Source of the DNA: Branchipolynoe longqiensis
Lineage: Eukaryota; Annelida; Polychaeta; Phyllodocida; Polynoidae
DNA length: 64,000 bases
Reading direction: 5' to 3'
Assembly: GCA_030323885.1 (NCBI GenBank)
Contig: CM059198.1
Span: 58,864,917 to 58,928,916, forward strand
Part shown: piece after piece, positions 32,699 to 43,096 of the stretch
Position numbering within the stretch: the first letter of the stretch is position 1
Layout: each line of letters starts with the position of its first letter
Made by a program: the position numbers and the translations under genes
Notes under the pieces: model-generated
Seen by the model: the letters and a program-made list of their open reading frames with translations, nothing else
The model's database searches: none
What the model was told of the DNA's origin: nothing

Positions 32699-33405
32699 AA
32701 ATCATTAGAAACACTCGAGTTTGATGTAGATAACATTGCAAAATTCCAATATCCAGACACACCACCTTGGACATACGCTGTCAATGTGAACTTGGCTCTC
32801 TCTGAAGCAAGGAAAGACTCAACTGACCCTCTGATCTACAACAGTATGTTCAGGGAGGTTAAAGACATACATTCTGATCATAAGTTCATCTACACCGATG
32901 GTTCTTACAAGGATGACAAGGCTGTCATGGGCAAGCACACCTTCTCAGAGCGATTACCAAAGGGTGCTTCGATATATTCAGCAGAGCTTGATGCCATATT
33001 CTTAGCAATGGACCATGTAGAAACCTCTTCCCATAGAAAATTTGTGATATGTTCGGATTCAAAATCATGCCTACAAGCTATTCAGAGCAAGGATTGGAAG
33101 AACCCTCTGATCCGCAAGATTTTAGAAAGGCTACATTATTTATGTTCAGGACTTCACAAAACTGTGCTTTTTTATTGGGTGCCGAGTCATGTTGGCATTC
33201 GAGGAAATGAGGCTGCAGACGTGGCTGCCAAAGAAGCTCTCGACAAATGCATTACACCTCTTCCCATTCCTCACACGGACCTCAAAAGGCACATCAGTGC
33301 ACTCATAAGGAAAAAGTGGCAATTACAATGGGATGAAGCTGTCATGAACAAGCTTCATGCAAATCAGCCCACCCTTGGCAATTTTCAGGTGATTGTCATA
33401 GAAAT
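32699..33405 (+). pseudogene. LINE ORF2 fragment: RNase H domain
   Basis: An open frame starting directly at the 5' truncation point. RNase H motifs in order: IYTDGSY (first Asp, ~32890), YSAELDAI (Glu, ~32975), CSDSKS (Asp, ~33053) and WVPSHVGIRGNEAAD (His and last Asp, ~33177-33220). The frame leaves the family sequence near 33400; the continuation lies one frame over from 33406. Confidence 0.88.
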
Positions 33406-33663
33406 AGACGCGAAGAGACCGTTGTTGCACGTATACGAATTGGACATAGCTATTTGACTCATAGTTACCTTTTCAAAGCAGAAGACCAGCCAGAATGCAT
33501 ACCATGTGGAGTGCCTCTGACTGTGAAACATATTTTGATTGAATGCATTGACTTTGCAAATGTTCGAGCACAGTATTTTAATGTAGCAAGTATGAAATGT
33601 TTATTTGACACTGTTAGTACTGCCTTAGTTTTATCGTTTTTTAAAGCACATTGGACTGTTTAA
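33406..33663 (+). pseudogene. LINE ORF2 C-terminus after a frameshift
   Basis: Begins RREETVVARIRIGHSYLTHS, the segment that normally follows RNase H in these LINEs, and includes a CX2CX7HX4C knuckle (CIPC...H...C, ~33499-33545). It stops at 33661-33663. The frameshift shows that the copy is dead. Confidence 0.83.
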
Positions 33664-33989
33664 TCGGTTTAAAGACATTTTGATGGCATTGTATAGCCCT
33701 TAGTGTGCTGATATGCCGTTAAGCATTTATTCATTCATATTACCAACCGCCAGGCTAGGAAGTGACAAGTGTCAATTTTATAAGTCATTGGTTTGACTCG
33801 ACCGGGAACCAAACTCTTGATATCCTGTGGGCGAGGCCCGCGCTCTACCGATTCGGTCACCCGGTCCCTACTTTTTTAGATGGGCCCCTAAGGGATTGCT
33901 TTCTCAAAATAGTTCTGCGAAAGCCTAAACTCATAAATTCACTAATATTTCCTTCCATGCTTACTCAAGGCGCCAGTATGTAACTGAGA

Positions 33990-34262
33990 TATTTGTTGGA
34001 GTCTTACATCCTAGCAACATCTACAATCATATCAGGATGGATACCAACTTGTGACAATGCACACTTATGGTGACTTTATAATGCTGCCATACGGGGAGAC
34101 TATGTCGCTGGCACCATGACCTGATATCCCCACTCAGGCACATTATCCTGACACTAAGCTAACCAGTCCTCACCTTATCTTATTAATGCCGAGTGCCAGG
34201 CTGGGAAGCAACAAGTATCAATTTGATAAGTCATTGGTTTGACTCGGCTGGGATTCAAAACG
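33990..34262 (-). repeat. SINE-A, head truncated
   Basis: Tail TTTGTTGGAGTCTTACATCC through body to TGACTCGGCTGGGATTCAAA; most of the tRNA-like head is missing. Confidence 0.8.
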
Positions 34263-34407
34263 ATGATAGCCTCAAACCTAGAGGCCTAGCTTGGGATTTT
34301 CAGATGGTATGCAGATGTGGAATAAAATGCTGTTGGAACAAAAAAAAACGATAAAATAAAAAGCTATAAAACATCATAAAAAATACTTGACCTAAGTACT
34401 CTAATGT

Positions 34408-34902
34408 TCAGGGATGAAAGTGCTCTCGGGAAAAAAAGCGGGAATGCTGATATTCTTCCATAGGCTTAGCATTGTCAGGGAATCACTGAAAATTCCTGGA
34501 AGTCAGGTTTCATACATATTGATATACGCTGCTAGTGCTGCGGCTTTTGAAACACGTATTAGTAGTATATGCTGCTAGTGCTGCGGTGTTTGATGCACGA
34601 ATTAGTATACGCTGATAGTAATGTGTCGTTTGAAGCATGTATTAGTATACGCTGAGAGTGCTGCGCCGTTTGAAGCATGTTTTAGTAGTATGCGCTGATA
34701 GTGCTGTGGCGTTTGAAGCATGTATTAGTATACGCTGATGGTGCTGCAGCGTGAAACAATGTATTGGTTGGCTGGTTGTTGGAATTTTACGTTCTGGCAA
34801 CATCTAAGGTCATATCAGGACTGGCGCAACGTATTAGTATACACTTATAGCTACAGGAAAAATCCCGGAAATCCGCGAAACTGCGGAGATCTTTCACCCC
34901 TC
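34408..34902. mobile_element. hAT-like MITE with internal tandem repeats
   Basis: The left end AGGGATGAAAGTGCTCTCGG and the right end CTTTCACCCCT are inverted. The flanks TAATGTTC and CAATGTTC agree at 7 of 8 bases, and 8-bp duplications are typical of hAT. The interior has about five ~40-bp repeats with TATTAGTATACGCTGATAGT. A SINE-A tail sits within it at 34765-34828. Confidence 0.78.
34765..34828 (-). repeat. SINE-A tail fragment inside the hAT-like MITE
   Basis: TTGGTTGGCTGGTTGTTGGA to GGTCATATCAGGACTGG, a very 5'-truncated SINE insertion. Confidence 0.8.
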
Positions 34903-35126
34903 AATGTTCAACGTTAGCTGTATCAGTATTGCATCATTCTGACATAAAACAAGCTCAACTCTAGACACAGCGATCAACAAGAATACTAATGATTAATCAG
35001 TAATCAATTATTAATAATCACTAACATATTACGGACGTATTAAAAAAGTATTATGCCTAAAAAGTATACACATTCACAAAAGCTCACTTCAATATGGAAG
35101 TCATTACATAAGAGTCATCATAATGT

Positions 35127-35127
35127 G

Positions 35128-35192
<65 letters not shown>
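35127..35192. repeat. (TA)n microsatellite
   Basis: About 33 TA units. It borders the left end of the DIRS element; TATATA also lies beyond the right end near 40637. Confidence 0.95.
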
Positions 35193-35196
<4 letters not shown>

Positions 35197-35559
35197 TTAG
35201 TTAGACGAATCTTACCTGGGTATAGATGATGGATAACTATTGTTTTACCGAGGTAGGAGCCTCGGTTAGACGTGGGCGAGGGAGAAGGAAGCACATCCGG
35301 GTCCAGCAATCTTTACCTACTAATTCAGGATAAAAATGTTTCCAATAAACCAAAAAACTATGGTCATGTGACCTAATCTTGGTACAAGTGATTTAATAGA
35401 CGTGGCAGGGCGTGGTGGGTGGGCCCTCGCCCAGTCTATCCTACCGAGGGCTCCTTCCTCGGTAAAACAATAGTTATCCATCATCTATACCCAGGTAAGA
35501 TTCGTCTAACTAATCTATTTTACCTTGGTATACCGCCTCTGGCTAGCCGCAGGCTAGGG
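35193..35559. repeat. DIRS 3' terminal repeats with a large hairpin
   Basis: GATTAGTTAGACGAATCTTA onward at 35195 to about 35283 is the inverse of 35424-35518. 35281-35310 (GGAGAAGGAAGCACATCCGG...) is the inverse of 40567-40596, and 35518-35559 is the inverse of 40595-40636. Two blocks contiguous at the 5' end are therefore separated here by ~207 bp. This may correspond to the internal complementary region and inverted repeats of DIRS elements; the exact equivalence is my inference. Confidence 0.75.
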
Positions 35560-35695
35560 AGACCTTTACGCAATATCATTTTTATCCTGATATTCCTGTT
35601 AGTTATTATGATTCTATTATCAAGTCTTATTTAAGTATGTGTGTACAATTGGTATGACAATAAAGCGAAAGTTCACTTTGTCTCACCTTTGTCTT

Positions 35696-36802
35696 TTAGT
35701 TGGTGAGTAGCCTCTGTGCGACAGGTTGAGGCTTCTCTAGTCGCTTGTGATAATGTTTTGCAAACGATCTAGCGGTTTTCCATCCTGCATGAGCCAGGAT
35801 CCATTTCACGGAAATGCCTAGTAATCTGGCCTTAGATACCATTGCACCACGTGTAGAGTGCGATGAATATCTGTTTGTGTTTACTCCTGATAGTTTTAAC
35901 ACAGTCATGGTCCATCTGGCGAGGGTGTCCCTCGAAATGCCCTTGTGTGGCTTAATAAAGCTCACCAAAAGCTGCCTTGAGTTGCGTATTGTTGTCTTGG
36001 ATATATATGTCCGTATTGCGGAGACTACACATAATTTTCGATCCTCTGTGAAACTAGTGACACTTATTGTTGACAGGGGATCACCTAAACGATTTGATTT
36101 CAACAAAGTTGTTAAATCAAACGTTGCTTCCTTGTTATCGATTTCAAGACCATTGAGCGACAGGGCGACTATTGTTTGGCCCCTGTGTCCTGTAACCAGC
36201 AGAAGAAGCAAAGCTACTTTGAAACCTAATAGCTTAACGTCCAGGAACTTATTTTCTGGCCATTCCTTGAAGAGTTTAAACACAAGAGATACATCCCAAA
36301 ACCTATTAAATTTGGGTTTGGGAGGGTTCCTCTGATAAATTGATCGTACGATCCAGCAAATAACATGGTGTTTACCCATTGTTTGTCCATTAATCCTAGG
36401 TAGGATTATTGACAGCGCACATCTGGCTGCATTGATAGCGCCATATCCTAAAACTTCGTCTTCTAAGAAACGTAGGAAACGTCCTACCTGGGATATTGTT
36501 GGGTTCATTGGCTTAACTTTCTTAAGTAAGCAATATATACCCCATTTCTTTAAATAGGTTGTATACATTTTCACAGTTCCCTTCCTCCAGGCGTGAGAAA
36601 CCAACTGTTGTTATGTAATCTTATCCAAGCCGAATTGTTCCAAATATTTATTTAAAAAAGGAATGCTACCAAAGGAGTCGTCGACACGTTTCCGTGGCGC
36701 GCTAACGGTCCCTGATGTTTCAGGTTTCCTCAGTATCTTGGGAAGCGTAGGCTGCTTTTGGCCGTCACGACTAATCTCGCTAGCCACGGTTGAGTGTCCC
36801 AT
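35696..36802 (-). pseudogene. DIRS tyrosine recombinase (one in-frame stop)
   Basis: Reads from about 36802 to a stop at 35696, with a UAA at 36613-36611 near the N-terminus; the upstream part (to GLDKIT) and the downstream part (from SHAWRKG) are in the same frame. Catalytic signatures: TGHRGQT (first Arg), SSHSTRG (His-x-x-Arg) and AGWKTARSFAKHYHK (terminal Tyr). The frame overlaps the end of the RT ORF by ~70 nt in another frame, as is common in DIRS. Role: insertion of the circular DNA form without target duplication. Confidence 0.9.
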
Positions 36803-38541
36803 TCGGGGACGATGAGGATGGCGTGTGTTTTCTCCATTTGTATCTTTCGGGCGACTTTGCTAATAATGGTAAAAGGGGGGAAAATGTAAAAGAAATGATT
36901 TTGCCAATTTAGCGAGAAGGCATCTATGTGCCAAGCATTCGGTTTGGGGTGCCACGAAACATATTTGTCCAGTTTAAAGTTATTACGTGAAGCAAATAAA
37001 TCTATATCCGGCCAGCCCCATGTGTTACAGATCTCTTTGAAAATTGATGGGTTTAGTGACCACTCTAAGTGGTCATGGAAATGGCGACTCATCTTATCTG
37101 CAAGACAATTCTGCGTACTGGGTATGTGTGTTATTGTTAACCAGACCTCAAAGCTTTGCGCCCAATTCCAAATGAGTAGTGCCAACTCGTTACACTTTAT
37201 TGATTTTGTACCTCCCATATTTCTGACATAAGCCATGGCCGTGGTGTTATCCGTAAGGATACGTACATTATTTTTGGGTACTTTAACAAGGCTGGTTAAA
37301 CCTAAGTAAATGGCTCGTAATTCTAAAACATTAATATGTTCGGAAATTTCTGATTCTAGCCATCGTCCTCCCGTTGCTACATCATTGCGATGTGCCCCCC
37401 AACCTTGCAGTGACGCGTCAGTTGGAACTGTAGTATTGGGCTCACCCACTCGAATGGGATCGGGGGAGTTATCAAAGTGACTTAGCCACCAATAAATGTC
37501 GGCTAGTCCATTCTCAGAGATAAACATTGTCTTTTCAAAGTTACCCTTTGCTCGGGCCAAAGCTAGATTTTTATCAATTTCCAGGGACTTAACATGTGCG
37601 GCCCCATATAAAATAGCAGGGCTGTACGAAATCATTATACCGATTAAGACTGCGACCTGTCTTATCTTTGGCCTAGAAATGTCTAACAGCTGTATCGCTG
37701 TGTCCCGCAACTTATCTTTCTTTTGTTGTGTAAGTGACACGGTCATAGCCGTCGTGTTTAAAATGAAACCTAGACACTTAAGCTCCTTAGTAGGAGAAAA
37801 CACGGATTTCTTATCATGTATGAAGAAACCCAAGTTTGAGAAAAGTTGACATAAATCTTGAATGGCAAGCTCGCATTGTGTGAAAGATTGTCCCATAATG
37901 AAAGAATCATCAATGTATGGAAACATCCAATGACCAAGTTTAGCCATTTGTGAAAAAACCGGTTTCAACAACTTAGTAAAAAGTCGTGGTGCACACGCTA
38001 AACCATTAGGTACGCAGGTAAATTAAAAAAGCTGGCCATTCCAGACAAACCTTAAATATTTGCGATACACCTCCTGAATAGGGACGGTATAGTAAGCATC
38101 TCTTAAATCGACACTCGCTAGCCAACACTCTGGGGTGATCAAATCGTGAGCTGTTTCTAAGGAAAACATTTTGAAATGTTGGTATTCAATGATTTCATTT
38201 AATTTAGTTAAATCTAAGATCATTCTAATGGACCCATCTGGTTTAGGAGTGGAGAAAATATTTGAAATGAATTCACCTTTAGCATGTTGTACTCTTTTGA
38301 CAATGCCTTTGGCTTCAAAAAGCCTAACCTGTTCATTTAATTGAAATCTTTCTTGCGAATTGAATTTATATGGAAAAGGTGCTCTTTTCTGGACAGGTAA
38401 TTGTGTAAAAGGAATAGCAATGCCTTTAACAATACTAATAACCTCTGGGTTTGTGGTTAATTGTTGCCATTGTTCTAAATAATTAACAATGTTGCCCGCT
38501 TGAAAAAAGCATACGTCAGTTTGTGTTTCCTCTGTGACCAT
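36730..38541 (-). pseudogene. DIRS reverse transcriptase / RNase H (one in-frame stop)
   Basis: Starts at ATG 38541. RT fingers and palm: LPVQKRAPFPYKF, SNIFSTPKPDGSIRMILDLT, SVDLRDAYYTVPI (first catalytic Asp), then PYIDDSF (the YIDD active site). A UAA at 38025-38023 interrupts the frame between GQLF and FTCVPNGL; both sides are in the same frame. RNase H follows (PTDASLQGWGAH, INVLELRA, LTDNTTAMAYV), then the DIRS-typical IDLFASRNN and YVSWHPKPNA segment. It ends at 36730. Because of the stop, the copy cannot make full-length RT without readthrough. Confidence 0.92.
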
Positions 38542-38579
38542 GTCAGGGCCAGGAGGCTGAAAGGTTTGTGTGGCATTCT

Positions 38580-39917
38580 CTACTTGTTCCCTGGTTTGGG
38601 GAACTGCGGCTTGGGGACAAAGTCCCTTTTGTAACCGCGGTTGTCGTTCCAGTTTGAGGGTTGTCTGTCGCCTCGACCTCTTCCCCTCTGGCTGAATGCG
38701 AAGGATGGGCCGCCCCTGAACGGCCTTCCTCCCCGGCGGAAGCGAAAATCCGTCCTGCTTCGTCTGAACCCGAGTGGGTTTTGGGATTTACGGCCCTTGA
38801 GTTCCGTGTTCTTGGCACTTTTAGTGTCCACCTCTACTTGCTTGTACAAATAGGCAAGCTGACCCCCAAACATCTTGGACTTGTCCAGAGGTTTGCCTTT
38901 GATGGCGGTAGGTCCGGAATACACTGTGTATTCCTTGCCGTCATGATCAGTCATCTTCTTTGACCGGGCGACCTCTTTGCCCGCGTCGGTAGTTACGGAT
39001 TTGAACACATTTTCGAAGCGGCGATGTGTCATGTAGTTGCTCGCCGCAGCGAGCAAGGCAATGCCCCTGTCCATTACCCGAGCCAAGGACGAGAACTTAT
39101 TCTCGGTCTGCATGCGGTTTGCAACCGGGATAATGGAAGTCAAGGACCCCAAAACTGCCTTATGGATCAAAGATAGGGCAGTTTTATAGCGGCGACGTTC
39201 GTCGGACAGACGGATGCCAGCATCCATCTCCTTACACACCGTAGAGGGAATACCTTTGACGCCGGAGATCTGTTCAGTCAATTTATTAATGACCTCAGCT
39301 GGTTTGAAGGTTGTAAAATGGCCATTGACCGTTTTCCTCATCATGGTTGTGGTACGAACCTTTTTTGCCTTTTTCTTGACAATCTTCTTCCCAACCGTAG
39401 CGCCTATTTTGGTGTACACCCCAGCGCGTTCCATATCGGAATCGGATTCCGTGGAAGAGGAGTCGTCTGACGAGTCCGAGGACTAGTCTTTCTTTTTCTT
39501 TTTCTTCGACTTCTTAGGGCGTTTAGCGTTTGCGGCCTTGGTGAACTCATCACCTGAGCTGCTTACTGTGCGGTGTTTCTTGCCGCGCGCTTTCGGTTTC
39601 GGAACCTCGGGGGACGAAACCATGTCTTCCTCGTCGTCGGAAAAGTCTTCCCAATCCTCATCAGGGATTTGGGGAGGGCCGGCAAAGGAAAGAGCCTGGA
39701 ATTGGCGCATCTTTTCCTCCATCATAGCTGCCATCTTAGCCTCCCAATCACTTGGTTGAGGTGGCTGGTCACTGTCCCGGTCGGACGTCTGTGCCCCGGG
39801 CTGTGGGGACGGCGGAGCCGTAGGCGCTGGTGACGAATCGTAATCCGTAGGGGCAATGCCCTTGGCTGCCGCAGGCTGCTTATTCCGCCGAGTGGCCATC
39901 GGTTCCTGTAACGACAA
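38580..39917 (-). pseudogene. DIRS Gag-like protein (one in-frame stop)
   Basis: Starts near 39917, the likely Met being MATRRNKQPAA a few codons in. The N-terminal part is acidic with a lysine-rich stretch (KRPKKSKKKKKKD). A UAG at 39485-39483 interrupts it, then the same frame continues with a Ser/Asp-rich linker and the globular Gag region from MERAGVYTKIG at 39434. The C-terminus is Arg/Gly-rich (FRRGGRPFRGG, QRGRGRGD), suited to RNA binding. It ends at 38580, just before the RT start. Confidence 0.8.
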
Positions 39918-40566
39918 AAGTGTTACTTAACCGGAATCATCTCAACTACACAAAGTGTAACCAGTAAACTGGGTTGAGGTAACAGGTACAGAATAGCGTG
40001 TATTACAACGTTTCAGTACAGGCGTGAAGCTAAATTTTGCTGTAGGTTTAGGGTAACGAAACCAACCAAACGGGGGGTATCGATCCTAAGATCGCCCACT
40101 CTCTCTGTTCCGTACACTTCTCCCACCCGTGGCTACGACGCCAGCAAGTGAGAAAATATTACGAAACTCGGAGGTTCGCCTTAAAACCGGTCTGGGGTGT
40201 CTATAAAAAACACCCAGAAGCATCCCCAACAACATCCTCTATTCAGGATCCGGGAGAATTTTCTTAGGAAATGAGCAACTCGGGTTACCATTTCTCCCTG
40301 TCTCAAAAAACAGGTGTCGATAGAACAAAGGACTATCGGTTTCGTATGTGCCAGCGGCACCCAGTGTTCTATCCTCAAGTAAAAAACACGTACAAAGTCC
40401 AAAATGGACCTGAGAAAGTTCTGAACTTTCATAATGTGATGCTATAAAGCATCATACACAGTTTAACCTAAGATTCCATTACTTACTTTGTGAATAAGTA
40501 GTCTTAGTAGATAAATCCTGTTGGAGCAACTCACAAATGTCCTCCCGTTGTGTGTCACTTATGCTA
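39918..40566 (-). other. DIRS 5' UTR
   Basis: Non-coding region between the Gag start and the terminal repeat. Includes a small inverted repeat CTGGGGTGTC...AACACCCAG near 40193-40218. Confidence 0.65.
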
Positions 40567-40636
40567 ATTGCTGGACCCGGATGTGCTTCCTTCTCCCTAG
40601 CCTGCGGCTAGCCAGAGGCGGTATACAGAGGTAAAA
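40567..40636 (-). repeat. DIRS 5' terminal inverted repeat
   Basis: CCCTAGCCTGCGGCTAGCCA and GAGGCGGTATAC (40595-40636) mirror 35518-35559 with about two mismatches; the adjacent 40567-40596 mirrors 35281-35310. Confidence 0.8.
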
Positions 40637-40689
40637 TTTATATATATGTATGCAGGTATTGCAGATATTGCAATACCTCAGGGAGTTTG

Positions 40690-41045
40690 ATGCCCCTGCC
40701 CTGCAGAGTTGTAAACCACTGCCTTGTGGTACAGGTTCTTGACAGAACCGAAGGCTAAGGGAGCAAACCCTAAACAGAAAACCATGTCACTGTGGTAGCA
40801 TTAAGGGCGGTTGATGTATGGAACTCCCAACCAGCCACTGCAGGGACAAATATTTTTGCGCCTGTCTGGACATGTTCTTGCCGGTGTGAAACCTCTATTT
40901 GCTCCCCGAGAGAGTGCCGCTGGTAACTTGCAAAAGCCAGCAGCACTTCAACACTTTTGTAGGCAGCTTTCATGAGATAAGAGAGCTAAATGGAGAGCGG
41001 CAGTCAAGTAATGAAAGCAGTCTTTGTCACATTGCGACTGACAGC

Positions 41046-41086
<41 letters not shown>

Positions 41087-41088
41087 AT
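40690..41088 (+). mobile_element. LT element with (ATG)n tail
   Basis: Plus-strand copy: 5' block from CCCTGCCCTGCAGAGTTGTA, then TTTCATGAGA joined to TAAGAGAGCTAAATGGAGAG, 3' end GACTGACAGC and (ATG)13 or so. The internal junction differs from those of the copies at 16460 and 25071. Confidence 0.8.
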
Positions 41089-41659
41089 ATTATATATATG
41101 GAGTATAAATGTTATATAAGTATAGCAATGCGGAAAATATATTATATTTTCTGAATTGTATCCGCTGTATATATAATGTATATGAAGTTCTTACAGTCAA
41201 AAATTGAATACATTTTAGAACGCCTCTATTGTCATGGTACCATAGTGACAGAAGGATATAGTCACTCCATGAATCTCATGGTCAGTTTTAATCCTCATTT
41301 CCACACAACTTGTCACATGCCGCGGAATCTAAAAATAGTCAAAGTAGCTGTAGGGTATGTTACCGTTATAGCATCAGAGGTTATGTTCCACTCGTGACAT
41401 CATGACGTTGGGTGCCTATCCATCACCGTGTTGATGACGTCACACTACCTGAGTTGGGTCTGTGATGACCAGGTGTGACCTTCTGACTGGAGCCGGCATT
41501 GCTAGGCGACCGTGAATGGTCGCCTAGCAATGAAACAGGGATGTTAGAAGATTGTGATTTATGGTAACTGATCGTAGCGGTTCAGCAGAGGGTGGGATGG
41601 GGGGGGGGGGGGTAAGAGGGGACGGGGGGGTGGATGTCAAGGGGGGCGGGGGTGGATGT
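41089..41659. other. Spacer with a strong hairpin and G runs
   Basis: TA-rich at 41085-41180. A perfect 15-bp hairpin lies at 41497-41532. From 41590 the sequence is G-rich with runs of 6-13 G. Confidence 0.6.
41497..41532. other. Perfect inverted repeat (15-bp stem, 6-base loop)
   Basis: CATTGCTAGGCGACC, loop GTGAAT, GGTCGCCTAGCAATG. There is no T run after it. It may be the centre of a decayed foldback element or a structured RNA; not recognised. Confidence 0.85.
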
Positions 41660-41930
41660 CAGGGGGGGGCACCCAGGAATTGGCTAGGGGGTTTCCAAAT
41701 ATGGATCGAAACTACCCCTATTTTAGGGTAATTTTTTTCACATGGGTTGGTGGAACAACACCCATTTTAGGGCAATATTTTACATGGTTTTCTGGTGAAA
41801 CAACCCACATTTTGGTGCAATTTTTCACATAATCTTAAAATCTAGTGTTCCTTAATAAATTTAATGAAAACAATTTTTTGGGGGAGGGGGGGTTCCGGGC
41901 AACCAGGAAACCCTCCTGGGTGCGCCCCTG
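41660..41930. mobile_element. MITE with CAGGGG ends (hAT-like)
   Basis: Left CAGGGGGGGGCACCCAGGA and right TCCTGGGTGCGCCCCTG are inverted repeats resembling the CAGGGGCG ends of hAT elements. GGATGT on the left and GATGT on the right may be a shortened target duplication. The interior has diverged repeats of CCATTTTAGGGCAATTTTTT type. Confidence 0.6.
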
Positions 41931-42530
41931 GATGTAGTGGGAAGGGGAATAGGAGGGTAAGGGATGGGAGGGAGGGGAAGAACACGGAGGGGAGGCGAGG
42001 GGATAGGAGGGATTGAAGAGGGGAAGAAATGAGGGGAGAGGGGGAGGGGAGGGGAGGAGAGGGGGAAGGGAGGGGGGTGGGAGAGACGGAGGGATGCAGT
42101 GGGGATTGGAGAAAGGAGGCGAAAGGATGAGAGAGATGGAGTGGCGAGGGGACGAAGGGAATGGGGAGAGGGTAGACAGAGAAGGAAGGGGGAAAGAACC
42201 GGCGAGGGAAGGAGGTGGAGTGAGATATGGGAAAGGAGGGGAAAGGATGGGAGGGAGGGATTTGAGAAGGGAGGGAGGAAGGGAATGTGGAGGAGGATGG
42301 AAAGGGAAGGGAGGGGGGGAGAGAGGAGGAAGGAAGGAACGAGAGGTGAGGGGGGGTAGAGGGAAGCGAGAAGGGTTAAGAAGGGGAGGGGGGGAAAGGG
42401 GGGAGGGGAGGAGAGGGCGAAGAAAGAGGGAAGGAGGAAGGGAGGAAGGGAGGAAGGGAGGGGGATGGAGAAGGAACGGGAGGAGGATACTGGAGGGAGT
42501 GGGAGGAGAGAAGAAGAACTACTAATGCTA
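41931..42530 (+). repeat. Purine-rich (GGGAGGA)n tract
   Basis: About 600 bases almost free of pyrimidines on the plus strand, with no fixed unit. Long frames on both strands are artefacts. Confidence 0.85.
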
Positions 42531-42743
42531 TTTGTCTTAGTAATAAGTCCTCTGAAAAAAGAGTTGGCTATGAGTGGAATAAGAAGTGACACTCAGTATC
42601 GCGAGCTAAGAAGGCTGCTTGGATCCCATTGACGAGTTGATTGGATGAATGAAATTTCCGAATGCAGTCAACATGGGGTTATTGGAGGTGGTGCTGGGAA
42701 CACAAGAGGGCAGCCACGAGTGCTAAGATCCTTGACGAATCAG
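42531..42743. other. Unannotated spacer
   Basis: Nothing recognised; its end provides the left target duplication of SINE-D. Confidence 0.4.
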
Positions 42744-43096
42744 AAAAAGTAAAGTAAAGCTTGCTTTATTTAACGACGCCCCTATAGCGCATTCATTTTC
42801 GTATCATCAGCTATTGGATGTCAAACATATGGTCATTCTGACATATTTCTTTGGAGGAAACCCACTGCCGCCACATAGGCTACTCTTTCCGATAAGCAGC
42901 AAGGGGTCTTTTCATTTTGATATGCACTTTCCTACAGACAGGACAGCACATACCACAGCCTTTGATGAACCATTGTGGATCACTGGTTGGAACAGAAAAT
43001 AGCCCAAACTGTAAATGGATCCACTGAGCAGGATCGATAGGATGACTGACACCTTCACAGGTGGGCACGCTACTGCCTGAGTTATGTCCCGCTCCA
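42744..43096 (-). repeat. SINE-D, mollusc-type, with target duplication
   Basis: The body contains CTTGCTTTATTTAACGACGC and GCTATTGGATGTCAAACATA, which I recall from many mollusc genomes. The tRNA-derived head lies at the right, decayed, ending GTTATGTCCCGCTCC; the 3' tail (AAAGT)n is at the left. TTGACGAATCAG (42732-42743) and TTGGCGAATCAG (43097-43108) form a 12-bp duplication with one mismatch. Confidence 0.85.

Larger units (their letters stand above)
32699..33740 (+). mobile_element. 5'-truncated LINE (I-group type) inserted in SINE-A1
   Basis: The 1042-bp insertion carries an RNase H domain, a C-terminal zinc knuckle and an AT-rich 3' UTR, between 8-bp target duplications TACCAACC (32691-32698 and 33741-33748). 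Reverse transcriptase and endonuclease are missing through 5' truncation. RNase H followed by CCHC at the end of the ORF fits I-like LINE clades. Confidence 0.88.
32487..33868 (-). repeat. SINE-A1 split by a LINE
   Basis: 32487-32698 (tail and body) and 33741-33868 (body and head, reverse complement GTGACCGAATCGGTAGAGCG) form one minus-strand SINE-A1. The LINE between is bounded by TACCAACC on both sides. Confidence 0.9.
35193..40636 (-). mobile_element. DIRS-type tyrosine-recombinase retrotransposon, nearly complete
   Basis: In the 5' to 3' direction of the minus strand: 5' repeat and UTR, Gag, reverse transcriptase with RNase H, tyrosine recombinase, complex 3' repeats. There is no aspartic protease and no integrase, which separates DIRS from LTR elements. 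The outer 42 bp at 40595-40636 are the inverse of 35518-35559. Each of the three ORFs carries one in-frame stop but otherwise reads well, which suggests a fairly recent loss of activity. Confidence 0.92.

Noticed and set aside
41861..42592. 243-codon Pro/Ser/Leu-rich minus-strand frame and its plus-strand counterparts
   Set aside because: Arises from the purine tract; no recognisable protein features.
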